From positions 1 to 47,482 of the forward strand of contig VEQR01000019.1 in the NCBI GenBank assembly GCA_018883125.1: a stretch of DNA of 47,482 bases, written 5' to 3'. Position numbers and translations under genes: made by a program. The stretch is from Candidatus Kapaibacterium sp. GTDB lineage: Bacteria > Bacteroidota > Ignavibacteria > Kapaibacteriales > Kapaibacteriaceae. Positions 7,125 through 14,511 of this stretch are shown here, in pieces (within the stretch, counting starts at the first letter, position 1; every line of letters begins with the position of its first letter). The notes under the pieces are model-generated. The model had not been told where the DNA came from. It was given only the letters and a program-made list of their open reading frames with translations, and made no database searches.

Positions 7125-7891
7125 GATCCATGATACAAGGTGCTCTGCTGCTCACGTGCGGAGTATGCGCGATCCTCGGCGCGCAAGGGTGTAGCAAAAG
7201 AAGTGACCGACCGTACAGCGGCGAATACAACACTGCTGGCGAGAGTGTCGATAGCGCGGCAGTCGCCACACAAGCGTTCGAGAGCATCGATTCGGTTGAT
7301 CTGGATGCTCGGTTTCTTTGGCGTGATGGAGCTCTTTACGCAGAACTGGTTGTGCGCAATCAATCAAACCAAGAGTATGCTATGCTCCCGAGTTTTATGC
7401 GACGGGGTGCGAACGCCGCAGGTAAATATCGACTGGTGTCAGACCCTGGTTCGCTGGGTATCGACCTGACGTGGAGCAAAGCAATCCCAATTCCCGAGAT
7501 ACTCGAACTAAACCGTGTATGGCCTCAGTACGAAGAAAGTATGGTCGCTCAGTTCGTTCTTGTTCCCGCTCGGACATCGATTCTGATTGTAACGGAAATG
7601 GGTGATATGAAGCGCTCCAGAAATAGCCGGAACGACACGCAAGCAGTATTGATTACCTCGATCCCCTTGTGGCGAAGAGGTGATGTGCAATTGGAACGTC
7701 TCTTCTCCAATGGTCTCGCTACGGGTAATAGTCTGTATCGGGTTGTTGCGGACACGGCCAAGCCCTTTCAATCGCACATCGTCGGTTACGCCAGGAATAC
7801 TCCCCTTACCTATGACGATTACCTACTTCTGCAAAGCGAGAATCTTGGAAGTCGTATGAAGAAAAGACGTTGGTTCTATCTTCCTCATTAG
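7121..7891 (+). CDS. Predicted lipoprotein, candidate immunity partner of Rhs tip 4
   Basis: This 256-residue protein has a signal sequence ending in a lipobox (LGAQGC, Cys about residue 24), so a lipid-anchored envelope protein is predicted. ATG overlaps the tip stop as ATGA. The mature domain is predicted beta-rich (LDARFLWRDGALYAELVVRN) and no known family is recognised. As in the other cassettes, the immunity role is inferred from position and from matching localisation. Confidence 0.7.
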   Translation: MRSMIQGALLLTCGVCAILGAQGCSKRSDRPYSGEYNTAGESVDSAAVATQAFESIDSVDLDARFLWRDGALYAELVVRNQSNQEYAMLPSFMRRGANAAGKYRLVSDPGSLGIDLTWSKAIPIPEILELNRVWPQYEESMVAQFVLVPARTSILIVTEMGDMKRSRNSRNDTQAVLITSIPLWRRGDVQLERLFSNGLATGNSLYRVVADTAKPFQSHIVGYARNTPLTYDDYLLLQSENLGSRMKKRRWFYLPH

Positions 7892-8058
7892 TCGGAATGG
7901 CCCCGCCCACGCGCATGCACACGCTTGCCAACGACCCCGATGGGGCGTTGCAGACACGCACGCAGGACGAGCTTGCCGATGGTATGGAGCCTGCACCGTA
8001 TCCGCCCGAGCAACTACATGTTGCCTGTTAGGCCTGCGTGCTGAGGTCGATCTTGTAC
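7892..8058. other. GC-rich gap after the Rhs array
   Basis: The GC content rises sharply here. A 44-codon frame at 7897-8031 (ATG, ending TAG) is the only sizeable one. Its sequence (DPDGALQTRTQDELADG) resembles nothing I know, and it may be a remnant. No terminator is visible between the array and the oppositely oriented ABC-F gene. Confidence 0.4.
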
Positions 8059-9843
8059 TCACACCCGTTCGCTCAGCTCCAACCAGCGGAGCGTGAGACT
8101 GTCAAGTTCCTCTGTTAGCGCTGCATGCTCGGCGGCCCATGTGTGGTGATCCGAGTATGAGCCCTCACCTGAGGCCATGCGAACTTCGATCGCTGAGATT
8201 TTGGCTTCTGTTTGGGGAATCGAGCGTTCCAGAGCCTGGAGTTCCTTCTGCTCCTTGAAGGTAAGCTTCTGCTTGGCAGGGGGCTTTGCATCGGCCTTTG
8301 CATCGGCTGCTTTGGACTTTGCCTCCCGTTCGGCGGAGGCGGACTTTGCCTCGAGCTTTTCGAGATAGGCCGAGTAATTGCCGGGATACTCCTTAATGCG
8401 CCCGCCCTCTTCAAAAGCCCAGATGGTGGTCACGGTCTTGTCGAGAAATGCCCGGTCGTGCGAGACGATGAGCAGCACACCTTTGAAGTACGCGAGATAT
8501 TCCTCGAGGGCCGACAGCGTAACGAGATCGAAGTCGTTCGTTGGCTCGTCCAGAAACAGCACATTGGGGTTGCGCATCAGAATGCGCAGCAGGCCAAGAC
8601 GGCGGCGCTCGCCCCCTGACAACGTATGGACGAAGGCATGCTGCTGCTTGGGCGAAAAGCCGAACCGGTCGCACAGTTCCTTGGCGGTGATGTACCGCTC
8701 GCGGCCAACGCCAACGTCGATGTACTCGGCGATGGCGCGCACGTTGGACAGCACCGTTTCGTTCTCACTGAGGTCGCGGATCTCTTGCTCAAAGAAACCG
8801 AGGTTCACCGTGTCGCCAATGGTCACGTGACCCTTTGTAGTGCTGCGACGTCCGGCAAGAGCATTCAGGAGTGTTGTCTTGCCAGCCCCATTCGGACCAA
8901 TGATTCCAATCCGGTCAAGGGGCGCCGCACGATACGTAAAGTTCGTTACGAGCGATTCAACGGATACGTCAATCGCATCGATGATCTTGCCGCCGAGGAA
9001 CTTCCCGCCAACCTCGATGTCGATATCGCGGAACTCGGTGCTTTCGGTGCGCTGCTCCTGCTGCATCTTCTCGATCCAGTCGATGCGGCTCTGCTGCTTT
9101 GTGCGACGTGCCTTTGCCCCCTTCTGCAACCATGCAAGCTCGGTGCGGAGCTTGTTGCGCTGATGGGCGGCAGTGGCATCGGCCACGGCGATCATTGACT
9201 CTTTGCGCTCGAGGTACTTCTCGTACGAGCCTTCGTAGGAGAAGAGTCGATGCTCGTCGATCTCCACGATGCGGTTGCACACGGCGTCGAGAAAGTACCG
9301 GTCGTGCGTCACCAGCAGCAGGGCGCGAGGGGAGTTCTGCAACGTGTCCTGCAGCCACTGCACGCTTGCCGCGTCGAGGTGGTTCGTTGGTTCGTCAAGG
9401 ATCAGCAGGTCCGGCTCGGCGATCAAGGCTCGGGCGATCGCCACGCGCTTGCGTTGTCCGCCGGACATCGCATGAACGCTGCGAAGGGGCTCATGGATAC
9501 CCAGCCTTCCGAGCGTCTGACGTGCCCGTGTTTCGAGTTGCCAGTCTTCGAGATGACCATGCTGCTGGTCATAGGCGTTCATCACGGTGGTTAGCGCCAG
9601 ATCATCAACCTCGAAGGTGGGCAGCTGGGCGAGATACTCAAAGCGTGCTTCGCGATTGAAGGCGATCTCTCCGGCATCCGGTTCGTCAATGCCGGCAATG
9701 ATGCGCAGGAGCGACGTCTTACCGGCCCCATTGCGACCGATGATGCCGACGCGTTCTCCGTCCTGCATGCCGAAGGAAATGTTCTCGAAGAGGGTCTTTT
9801 CGAAGTACGACTTCGAAAGCTGAGAGGCCGAGAATAGTGTCAC
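8059..9843 (-). CDS. uup: ABC-F family ATPase, Uup-like
   Basis: This 594-residue protein has two ABC domains and no membrane segments, the ABC-F layout. Domain 1 has Walker A GRNGAGKTS, signature SGGQRKRVAIARAL and Walker B LLILDEPTNHLD. Domain 2 has GPNGAGKTT, SGGERRRLGLL and VLFLDEPTND. The inter-domain linker is Lys/Arg-rich. The last ~85 residues, after an Ala/Lys-rich stretch, form a charged coiled coil (LTFKEQKELQALERSI...), which is the Uup hallmark. ABC-F proteins act on ribosomes, and Uup is also linked to DNA transposition precision and ribosome assembly in E. coli. The start overlaps the desaturase stop by 4 nt, so the two are co-transcribed. Confidence 0.9.
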   Translation of the reverse strand: MTLFSASQLSKSYFEKTLFENISFGMQDGERVGIIGRNGAGKTSLLRIIAGIDEPDAGEIAFNREARFEYLAQLPTFEVDDLALTTVMNAYDQQHGHLEDWQLETRARQTLGRLGIHEPLRSVHAMSGGQRKRVAIARALIAEPDLLILDEPTNHLDAASVQWLQDTLQNSPRALLLVTHDRYFLDAVCNRIVEIDEHRLFSYEGSYEKYLERKESMIAVADATAAHQRNKLRTELAWLQKGAKARRTKQQSRIDWIEKMQQEQRTESTEFRDIDIEVGGKFLGGKIIDAIDVSVESLVTNFTYRAAPLDRIGIIGPNGAGKTTLLNALAGRRSTTKGHVTIGDTVNLGFFEQEIRDLSENETVLSNVRAIAEYIDVGVGRERYITAKELCDRFGFSPKQQHAFVHTLSGGERRRLGLLRILMRNPNVLFLDEPTNDFDLVTLSALEEYLAYFKGVLLIVSHDRAFLDKTVTTIWAFEEGGRIKEYPGNYSAYLEKLEAKSASAEREAKSKAADAKADAKPPAKQKLTFKEQKELQALERSIPQTEAKISAIEVRMASGEGSYSDHHTWAAEHAALTEELDSLTLRWLELSERV

Positions 9844-10760
9844 GCTTCTTCGAGAACCTCTTCCTCTTCCGTCAGGGCAAGCGTCTGAACGTTCAAGGCC
9901 GTGTGCTGACTGTCGATGCGACGCTTCTGCATAAGCGATTCAGGAATACGGGTCACCTTACTCACAAGGCCAATGCGCTCAAACAGGCGGATCATAAAGC
10001 CCGTTGGGTCGATCTGCCACCAGGCCAGACCATGAACGGCCGACGATGGGAAGGCATGGTGGTTGTTGTGCCAGCCTTCGCCGAGAGCAAGGAGTCCAAC
10101 AATGGGATTGTTCCGACTCATGTCCGTGGTAGTGTAGGTGCGGCTACCGAAGAAGTGGCACACGGAGTTCACACTCCATGTGACGTGCGATGAGATGAAG
10201 ATGCGCACAAGGCCGCCCCAGAGGAAACCTGTCCATGCGCCGTGCCAGCCCCCTACCATGTATCCGAGGACCGCCGGAATGATGAGACTCAGCAGTGCCC
10301 AGAACAGAAACGTCGAGGTGAACCACACCAGCATAGGGTCTTTCTTGTAGCGTGTGCCCCATTTCTCAACAACGGTATCAAGCTCTTTGCTGTTCATCTC
10401 CAGAAGCCACTCGAAGTGAGCATGGATGAACCCGCCGATCGTGGGCGAATGCGGGTCCCCTTCCTGGTCGCTGTGGGCGTGGTGCTTGGTGTGGACGCTT
10501 GCCCAGTGCAGTACCGGACCCTGGAACGCCATCGAACCGAAGGCCAGCGTGATGGCCTTGATCACCGGATGGGCTTCAAAGGCCTTGTGCACCACCATGC
10601 GATGGTAGGCGAACGTGATGCCGAACTCGGTCAGCACCACGCCAACAAGACACATGATCACATTGAACATCGAAACGTCGCCGGTGGCTGCCTGATAGGC
10701 AACAAGGATGACAGCGGCAAGGGGCAGGCCAACAAGGCCGTAGATGGGAAGGGAAGACAT
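9840..10760 (-). CDS. Acyl-CoA/acyl-lipid delta-9-type fatty acid desaturase
   Basis: This 306-residue integral-membrane di-iron desaturase has the three histidine boxes: HRMVVH (53-58), HTKHH (90-94) and HNNHH (231-235). Four hydrophobic segments surround them. Members of this family put a cis double bond into saturated acyl chains using O2 and an electron donor, and so tune membrane fluidity. The gene is first in a two-gene unit with the ABC-F gene. A TAnnTTTG promoter ends 4 nt before the ATG, and a 7-bp tandem array reaches into the promoter. Confidence 0.9.
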   Translation of the reverse strand: MSSLPIYGLVGLPLAAVILVAYQAATGDVSMFNVIMCLVGVVLTEFGITFAYHRMVVHKAFEAHPVIKAITLAFGSMAFQGPVLHWASVHTKHHAHSDQEGDPHSPTIGGFIHAHFEWLLEMNSKELDTVVEKWGTRYKKDPMLVWFTSTFLFWALLSLIIPAVLGYMVGGWHGAWTGFLWGGLVRIFISSHVTWSVNSVCHFFGSRTYTTTDMSRNNPIVGLLALGEGWHNNHHAFPSSAVHGLAWWQIDPTGFMIRLFERIGLVSKVTRIPESLMQKRRIDSQHTALNVQTLALTEEEEVLEEA

Positions 10761-10764
10761 AGGG

Positions 10765-10772
10765 CAAAGTTA
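10765..10772 (-). promoter_or_regulatory. -7 promoter element of the desaturase gene
   Basis: On the minus strand the sequence is TAACTTTG, an exact TAnnTTTG match, followed by CCCT and the ATG at 10760. The spacing puts the transcript start at or next to the A of ATG. The TA comes from the last copy of the 7-bp tandem repeat. Confidence 0.7.
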
Positions 10773-10853
10773 CGGAGGACGGATTACGGATTACGGATTA
10801 CGGAGGACGGATTACGGATTACGGATTACGGAGGACGGATTACGGATTACGGA
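10770..10853. repeat. 7-bp tandem repeat, 12 units (TTACGGA / GGACGGA)
   Basis: Twelve consecutive 7-bp units run without a break. TTACGGA appears nine times and GGACGGA at units 2, 6 and 10, a higher-order spacing of four. On the minus strand the unit reads TCCGTAA and runs directly into the desaturase -7 element, so the -33 region lies entirely inside the array. Confidence 0.95.
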
Positions 10854-10860
10854 GGCACCC

Positions 10861-10992
10861 GTCATCCCGGCGGAGGCCGGGATCCAGCTTTGCATATCGT
10901 CTTTTGGCATGGGCCCCGCTTTCGCAGGGATGACGCATGGATCCCCGCTTTCGCGGGGATGACGCATGGGCCCCGGCCTTCGCCGGGGCGAC
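10861..10992. repeat. Cluster of four REP-like palindromes
   Basis: Four hairpin-forming units of ~25 bp occur at 10861-10885, 10911-10934, 10939-10963 and 10968-10992. All are variants of GTCATCCCCGCnnnnGCGGGGATCC, in alternating orientation. The same motif recurs at 44606-44630. This is a dispersed palindromic repeat family in a spacer, with no coding function. Confidence 0.85.
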
Positions 10993-11001
10993 GACGGAAA
11001 C

Positions 11002-11038
11002 AAAAAAGCGTCGGCCCACGCATGGTGTGCCGACGCTT
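11002..11038 (-). terminator. Rho-independent terminator of the FKBP operon
   Basis: Read on the minus strand, AAGCGTCGGC and GCCGACGCTT form a perfect 10-bp stem with a 13-nt loop, followed by TTTT. It begins ~20 nt after the stop codon of the upstream FKBP gene. Confidence 0.9.
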
Positions 11039-11059
11039 GAGATGCTATGCTGGGCAGTG

Positions 11060-11806
11060 TTACTTGACGATCTCGAGGAGTTCCACTTCGAAGATCAGCG
11101 TGGAATTTGGACCGATCGTCTGGCCGGCCCCGTTGGCGCCATAGGCGAGGTTCGATGGGATGTACAGCATGTACTTTGAGCCGACGGGCATGAGCTGGAC
11201 GCCTTCGGTCCAACCGGCGACCACGTTTGCCAGAGGGAATTCCACTGGTTCGCCCCTTTCAACCGAGCTGTCGAATACCGTACCGTCGATGAGCTTGCCC
11301 GTGTAGTGGACCTTTACAGTGTTGGCCTTCGTTGGCTTGTTGCCGGTGCCTTCTTTGACGACCTTGTACTGCAGGCCGCTTGCGGTGACCTTGACGGCTG
11401 GATCCTTCTTGTTTTCGGCAAGGAAGGCTTCGCCCTTCTTGCCGTTCTCTTCACCGGCCTTGGCTTGCTCTGCCTGGAAGCGCTTCATGTTCGCCTCTTG
11501 CAGGGCCATCAGAATCGATTGGATCTGCTCGGGTGTGAACTTTGGCGTACCGGCCTTGAAGTCACGAATGCCGGCTGAAAGATCGTCGATGTTGAAGTCG
11601 ATGCCTTGCTCAACCAAGGACTTGCCCATTTGAAGTCCGATGGCATAGCTGGTCGAATCGATCTTTGAATTCATGGTCTTTTGTTCCGATGATGAAGTGA
11701 TGGCAAGGGGGCTTGGTGCAGAACCGCTCGACACAGGAGCTGCCGTGGCGGCCGTCATGGCAAGCACTGCGCCGAAGGCCAGTGCCGTAAAAGTGCGTGT
11801 CTTCAT
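11060..11806 (-). CDS. Exported FKBP-type peptidyl-prolyl isomerase, FkpA/Mip-like
   Basis: This 248-residue protein folds periplasmic proteins by cis-trans isomerisation of prolyl bonds. The ATG at 11806 gives a clear signal peptide (MKTRTFTALAFGAVLAMTAATAAP). Residues ~45-140 form the helical FKBP N-terminal dimerisation domain (DSTSYAIGLQMGKSL). The C-terminal FKBP domain has VKVHYTGKLIDGTVFDSS, FPLANVVAGWTEG and YGANGAGQTIGPNSTLIFEVEL. It lies 43 nt downstream of a second FKBP gene and is followed by a strong terminator, so the two form an operon. Longer frames upstream run back into that neighbour and are not used. Confidence 0.9.
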   Translation of the reverse strand: MKTRTFTALAFGAVLAMTAATAAPVSSGSAPSPLAITSSSEQKTMNSKIDSTSYAIGLQMGKSLVEQGIDFNIDDLSAGIRDFKAGTPKFTPEQIQSILMALQEANMKRFQAEQAKAGEENGKKGEAFLAENKKDPAVKVTASGLQYKVVKEGTGNKPTKANTVKVHYTGKLIDGTVFDSSVERGEPVEFPLANVVAGWTEGVQLMPVGSKYMLYIPSNLAYGANGAGQTIGPNSTLIFEVELLEIVK

Positions 11807-11849
11807 GATGGTGTTGTGTGAATACTGGGGGAAATGATTGGGTTCAGAC

Positions 11850-12536
11850 TTACTTGATCGCCAGCAGCTCGATCTCAAAGACCAGAACTGAGCCCGCAGG
11901 GATCGTTCCGGCCTGTTGCAGACCGTAGCCGATCTCATGCGGGATATAGACCATGTGCTTTGATCCGACGGTCATAAGCGAAAGTGCTTCGGCAAAACCG
12001 GGGATCACGCCGCCAACGGGAAACTCAGCCGGCTGACCACGCTTGATGCTGCTATCGAACTCCGTTCCGTCGATGAGTGTGCCCGTGTAATGAATACGAA
12101 CCGTTGACGAGGACTGAGGCTTCGGACCGCTGCCGGCCTTCAGCACCTTGTACTGCAAACCGCTGGCTGTAGTGATGACGCCCGGCTTCGATTTGTTGGC
12201 CTCAAGGAAGTCCTTGCCTGCCTTGATCGTCCCCTTCGCCTTTGCCTCGTCTTCTACGAGCTGCTGCTCGCGACGTTGCTGTTGGAGCTTGAACATCAGC
12301 TGGGAGATCACCGAATCCGGCATGGCGGATGAGCCGTTCAGTGCATCAACGACGGCCTTGGCGATGATCTCGGGGTCGACGTCGAACTTGCTTTCGCCGA
12401 TCGACTTACCGACCTGTGCACCCATGGCGTAACTCGTTGAGTCCTTCATGGTGCTGAGTTTGACCTCGCCCGAGTCACAGGCCGTCATCATCAGGCCGAT
12501 GGCAATGGCAAATACGAGGGTTGCCGCGATTCGCAT
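11850..12536 (-). CDS. FKBP-type peptidyl-prolyl isomerase lipoprotein
   Basis: This 228-residue paralogue of the next gene has a lipobox (LMMTAC, Cys about residue 19) in place of a cleaved signal peptide, so it is membrane-anchored in the envelope. The dimerisation segment (DSTSYAMGAQVGKSI) and FKBP domain (VRIHYTGTLIDGTEFDSS, FPVGGVIPGFAEAL, YGLQQAG...FEIELL) are complete. The ATG at 12536 is preferred because it starts the lipoprotein signal. A TAnnTTTG promoter lies 33 nt upstream. The pair may act as chaperones for outer-membrane or secreted proteins. Confidence 0.9.
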   Translation of the reverse strand: MRIAATLVFAIAIGLMMTACDSGEVKLSTMKDSTSYAMGAQVGKSIGESKFDVDPEIIAKAVVDALNGSSAMPDSVISQLMFKLQQQRREQQLVEDEAKAKGTIKAGKDFLEANKSKPGVITTASGLQYKVLKAGSGPKPQSSSTVRIHYTGTLIDGTEFDSSIKRGQPAEFPVGGVIPGFAEALSLMTVGSKHMVYIPHEIGYGLQQAGTIPAGSVLVFEIELLAIK

Positions 12537-12568
12537 GGATACTTTTCGGATGGTTGGAGAAAGGACCG

Positions 12569-12576
12569 CAAAGATA
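12569..12576 (-). promoter_or_regulatory. -7 promoter element of the FKBP operon
   Basis: TATCTTTG on the minus strand is an exact TAnnTTTG match, 32 nt before the ATG at 12536. It lies in the short gap after the alkyltransferase-like gene, so the FKBP pair has its own promoter. Confidence 0.65.
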
Positions 12577-12579
12577 CGG

Positions 12580-12900
12580 TCAGCCAGCCATCGGTGGTAT
12601 CCATAAATGCCGTGAAAGGTCCACCGCTTCGCCACGAAAGCCGACGTTTTCGGCCTCCAGACGCTCGCGCATCACAAATGGTGTCTCGAAATGCATCCTG
12701 CCGGAGAGTTCTCCCAGGCGGTTAACGACGCGGTGACAGGGAATGTCGACCCGGTCCGACAGGGCAACGGCATTAAGTGCCCATCCCACCAGGCGGGCAC
12801 CGCCACGCGAGCCGATCGCCTCGGCAATGTGTCCGTACGTGGTGACCTTGCCGGCAGGTATCGCACGCACGATGTCGTAGATGCGTTCGTAGAGATCCAT
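12580..12900 (-). CDS. MGMT-family alkyltransferase-like DNA repair protein
   Basis: This 106-residue protein is the DNA-binding/active-site domain of O6-alkylguanine-DNA alkyltransferase without the usual N-terminal domain. Helix-turn-helix-like residues (IPAGKVTTYGHIAEAIG) are followed by the IPCHRVV active-site motif with the acceptor Cys, then the usual GR. Alkyltransferase-like proteins of this size typically lack the Cys. Here it is kept, so it may still accept alkyl groups or act as a damage sensor feeding nucleotide excision repair. A weaker promoter-like TAACTTG (minus strand, 12906-12912) precedes the ATG. Confidence 0.85.
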   Translation of the reverse strand: MDLYERIYDIVRAIPAGKVTTYGHIAEAIGSRGGARLVGWALNAVALSDRVDIPCHRVVNRLGELSGRMHFETPFVMRERLEAENVGFRGEAVDLSRHLWIPPMAG

Positions 12901-12918
12901 GGCTGCAAGTTACGGCCG

Positions 12919-12926
12919 TACTTTTG
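12919..12926 (+). promoter_or_regulatory. -7 promoter element of the FAD-dehydrogenase gene
   Basis: TACTTTTG matches TAnnTTTG exactly and is followed by CTGC and GTG at 12931. The 4-nt gap is the same as for other genes here and supports GTG 12931 as a leaderless start. A divergent element for the alkyltransferase-like gene lies back-to-back with it. Confidence 0.6.
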
Positions 12927-12930
12927 CTGC

Positions 12931-14511
12931 GTGACGCAACGAATTGACATGGTCCTTACCCCCGCCGAGGCGGCCGATGCGGCAGAGCTGCGTCGCCACG
13001 CCATGGGTCAGGCCGGAATCTCACCTGCCCGTGCCGACGTCAACGTCAAGGTGGTACGTCGTTCGATCGACGCCCGTTCGCGGCAGCCACGGATTCGGAT
13101 CGTGGCCGACGTTTTTGTGGGCCATGAGCCCCCTGCCGAACGCCGCGTATCCGATATGCTGCGTCAGGCCAACCCGGCGCGCCGCGTCATCATCGTCGGC
13201 GCCGGCCCGGCCGGCTACTTTGCCGCCCTGGAGCTGCTGCTTCACGGCATCACGCCGGTGGTGCTCGATCGCGGAAAGGACGTGCGGGCCCGGCGACGTG
13301 ATCTGCGGGCCATTCAGCAGGATGGGGTGGTGGATCCGCATTCGAACTACTGCTTTGGTGAAGGGGGCGCCGGAACGTACTCGGACGGCAAGCTCTATAC
13401 CCGTTCACACAAACGTGGAAGCATCGAAACGGTGCTGCAGCTGCTGGTCGAGCATGGGGCTACGTCTGACATCTTGATCGACGCTCATCCGCACATCGGA
13501 TCGAACAAGCTCTGGCAGGTGGTGCAGAACATCCGACATACGATCGAGAATCACGGTGGAGAGGTGCACTTCGGTGCGCACGTAACGGACCTCGTCATCA
13601 CGGCCAATGGCAACGGTCGTAGGGCAAGAGGTGTTGTAACATCCGATGGCATGGAGTTTGTCGGTGATGCGGTGATTCTGGCAACAGGTCACAGCGCCCG
13701 AGATGTATTCGCGCTCTGCGCCCGCCGGGGCGTGGAGATCGAGGCTAAACCGTTTGCGCTCGGTGTGCGCATTGAGCACCCGCAGGAACTCATCGACGGA
13801 ATCAGATATCATCAGACACCGCGCGATCCCAATCTGCCGGCCTCTTCATACTCGCTTGTGTGCCAGTCCGACCAGCGGGGCGTCTTCTCGTTCTGCATGT
13901 GTCCGGGCGGACTGATCGTGCCGGCAGCAACGGCGCCCGGCGAGATCGTCGTCAACGGCATGTCTATGTCACGCCGTGACTCGCCATTTGCCAACTCCGG
14001 GACCGTTGTGGCCGTAGAGCCCGATGACTGGAAGCAGAGTGGCTATGACGGTATCTTCGGCGCCCTTGAGTTCCAAGCACACACCGAGCGAAGTGCATTT
14101 GCCGCCAACGGCACAGGGTCACAGAAGGCGCCCGCACAGAGGCTCATGGACTATCTCGATGGACGAGTCTCGACGCAGATCCCAAAGACATCCTATATCC
14201 CCGGACACGTCTCGGCCGACATGTCCGATGTTCTGCCGGCGGCTATCGATGCACGGTTGCGCAACGGTATCCGGCAGTTCGGCAGCATGATGCCGGGCTA
14301 CCTCACAAACGAGGCCGTCATGGTTGCCGTTGAATCACGCACGTCCTCGCCGGTGCGGATTCCACGCCACCGCGAAACGTACGAGCACGTTGGAGTGAGC
14401 CGACTCTATCCGTGCGGCGAAGGGGCAGGGTATGCAGGGGGCATTGTGAGCGCCGCACTGGATGGGCAAAATGTTGCCCGTGCCATCGCGCTCACTTACG
14501 CAGGATCTTAA
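12931..14511 (+). CDS. FAD-dependent dehydrogenase (COG2509-like)
   Basis: This ~526-residue flavoprotein has the Rossmann motif VIIVGAGPAGYFAALELL at about residue 88, preceded by a small N-terminal domain. It also has the CFGEGGAGTYSDGKLYTR segment typical of COG2509 uncharacterised FAD dehydrogenases, an internal AVILATGHSARDV, and a C-terminal LYPCGEGAGYAGGIVSAALDG that closes the FAD site. It is cytoplasmic and its substrate is unknown. The GTG at 12931 fits the promoter spacing; ATG at 12949 is the alternative. Its stop overlaps the stop of the convergent lipoprotein gene by 20 nt. Confidence 0.85.
   Translation: MTQRIDMVLTPAEAADAAELRRHAMGQAGISPARADVNVKVVRRSIDARSRQPRIRIVADVFVGHEPPAERRVSDMLRQANPARRVIIVGAGPAGYFAALELLLHGITPVVLDRGKDVRARRRDLRAIQQDGVVDPHSNYCFGEGGAGTYSDGKLYTRSHKRGSIETVLQLLVEHGATSDILIDAHPHIGSNKLWQVVQNIRHTIENHGGEVHFGAHVTDLVITANGNGRRARGVVTSDGMEFVGDAVILATGHSARDVFALCARRGVEIEAKPFALGVRIEHPQELIDGIRYHQTPRDPNLPASSYSLVCQSDQRGVFSFCMCPGGLIVPAATAPGEIVVNGMSMSRRDSPFANSGTVVAVEPDDWKQSGYDGIFGALEFQAHTERSAFAANGTGSQKAPAQRLMDYLDGRVSTQIPKTSYIPGHVSADMSDVLPAAIDARLRNGIRQFGSMMPGYLTNEAVMVAVESRTSSPVRIPRHRETYEHVGVSRLYPCGEGAGYAGGIVSAALDGQNVARAIALTYAGS

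Noticed and set aside
10242-11144. Long + strand frame opposite the desaturase and into the tandem repeats
   Set aside because: It is antisense to a well-supported gene, and its C-terminal half translates the 7-bp array and palindromes.
11807-11938. Longer N-terminus for the exported FKBP
   Set aside because: The extension overlaps the preceding FKBP gene and would bury the signal peptide.
12691-12930. 80-codon upstream extension of the FAD dehydrogenase
   Set aside because: It runs antisense through the alkyltransferase-like gene, and a promoter at 12919 places the start at 12931.
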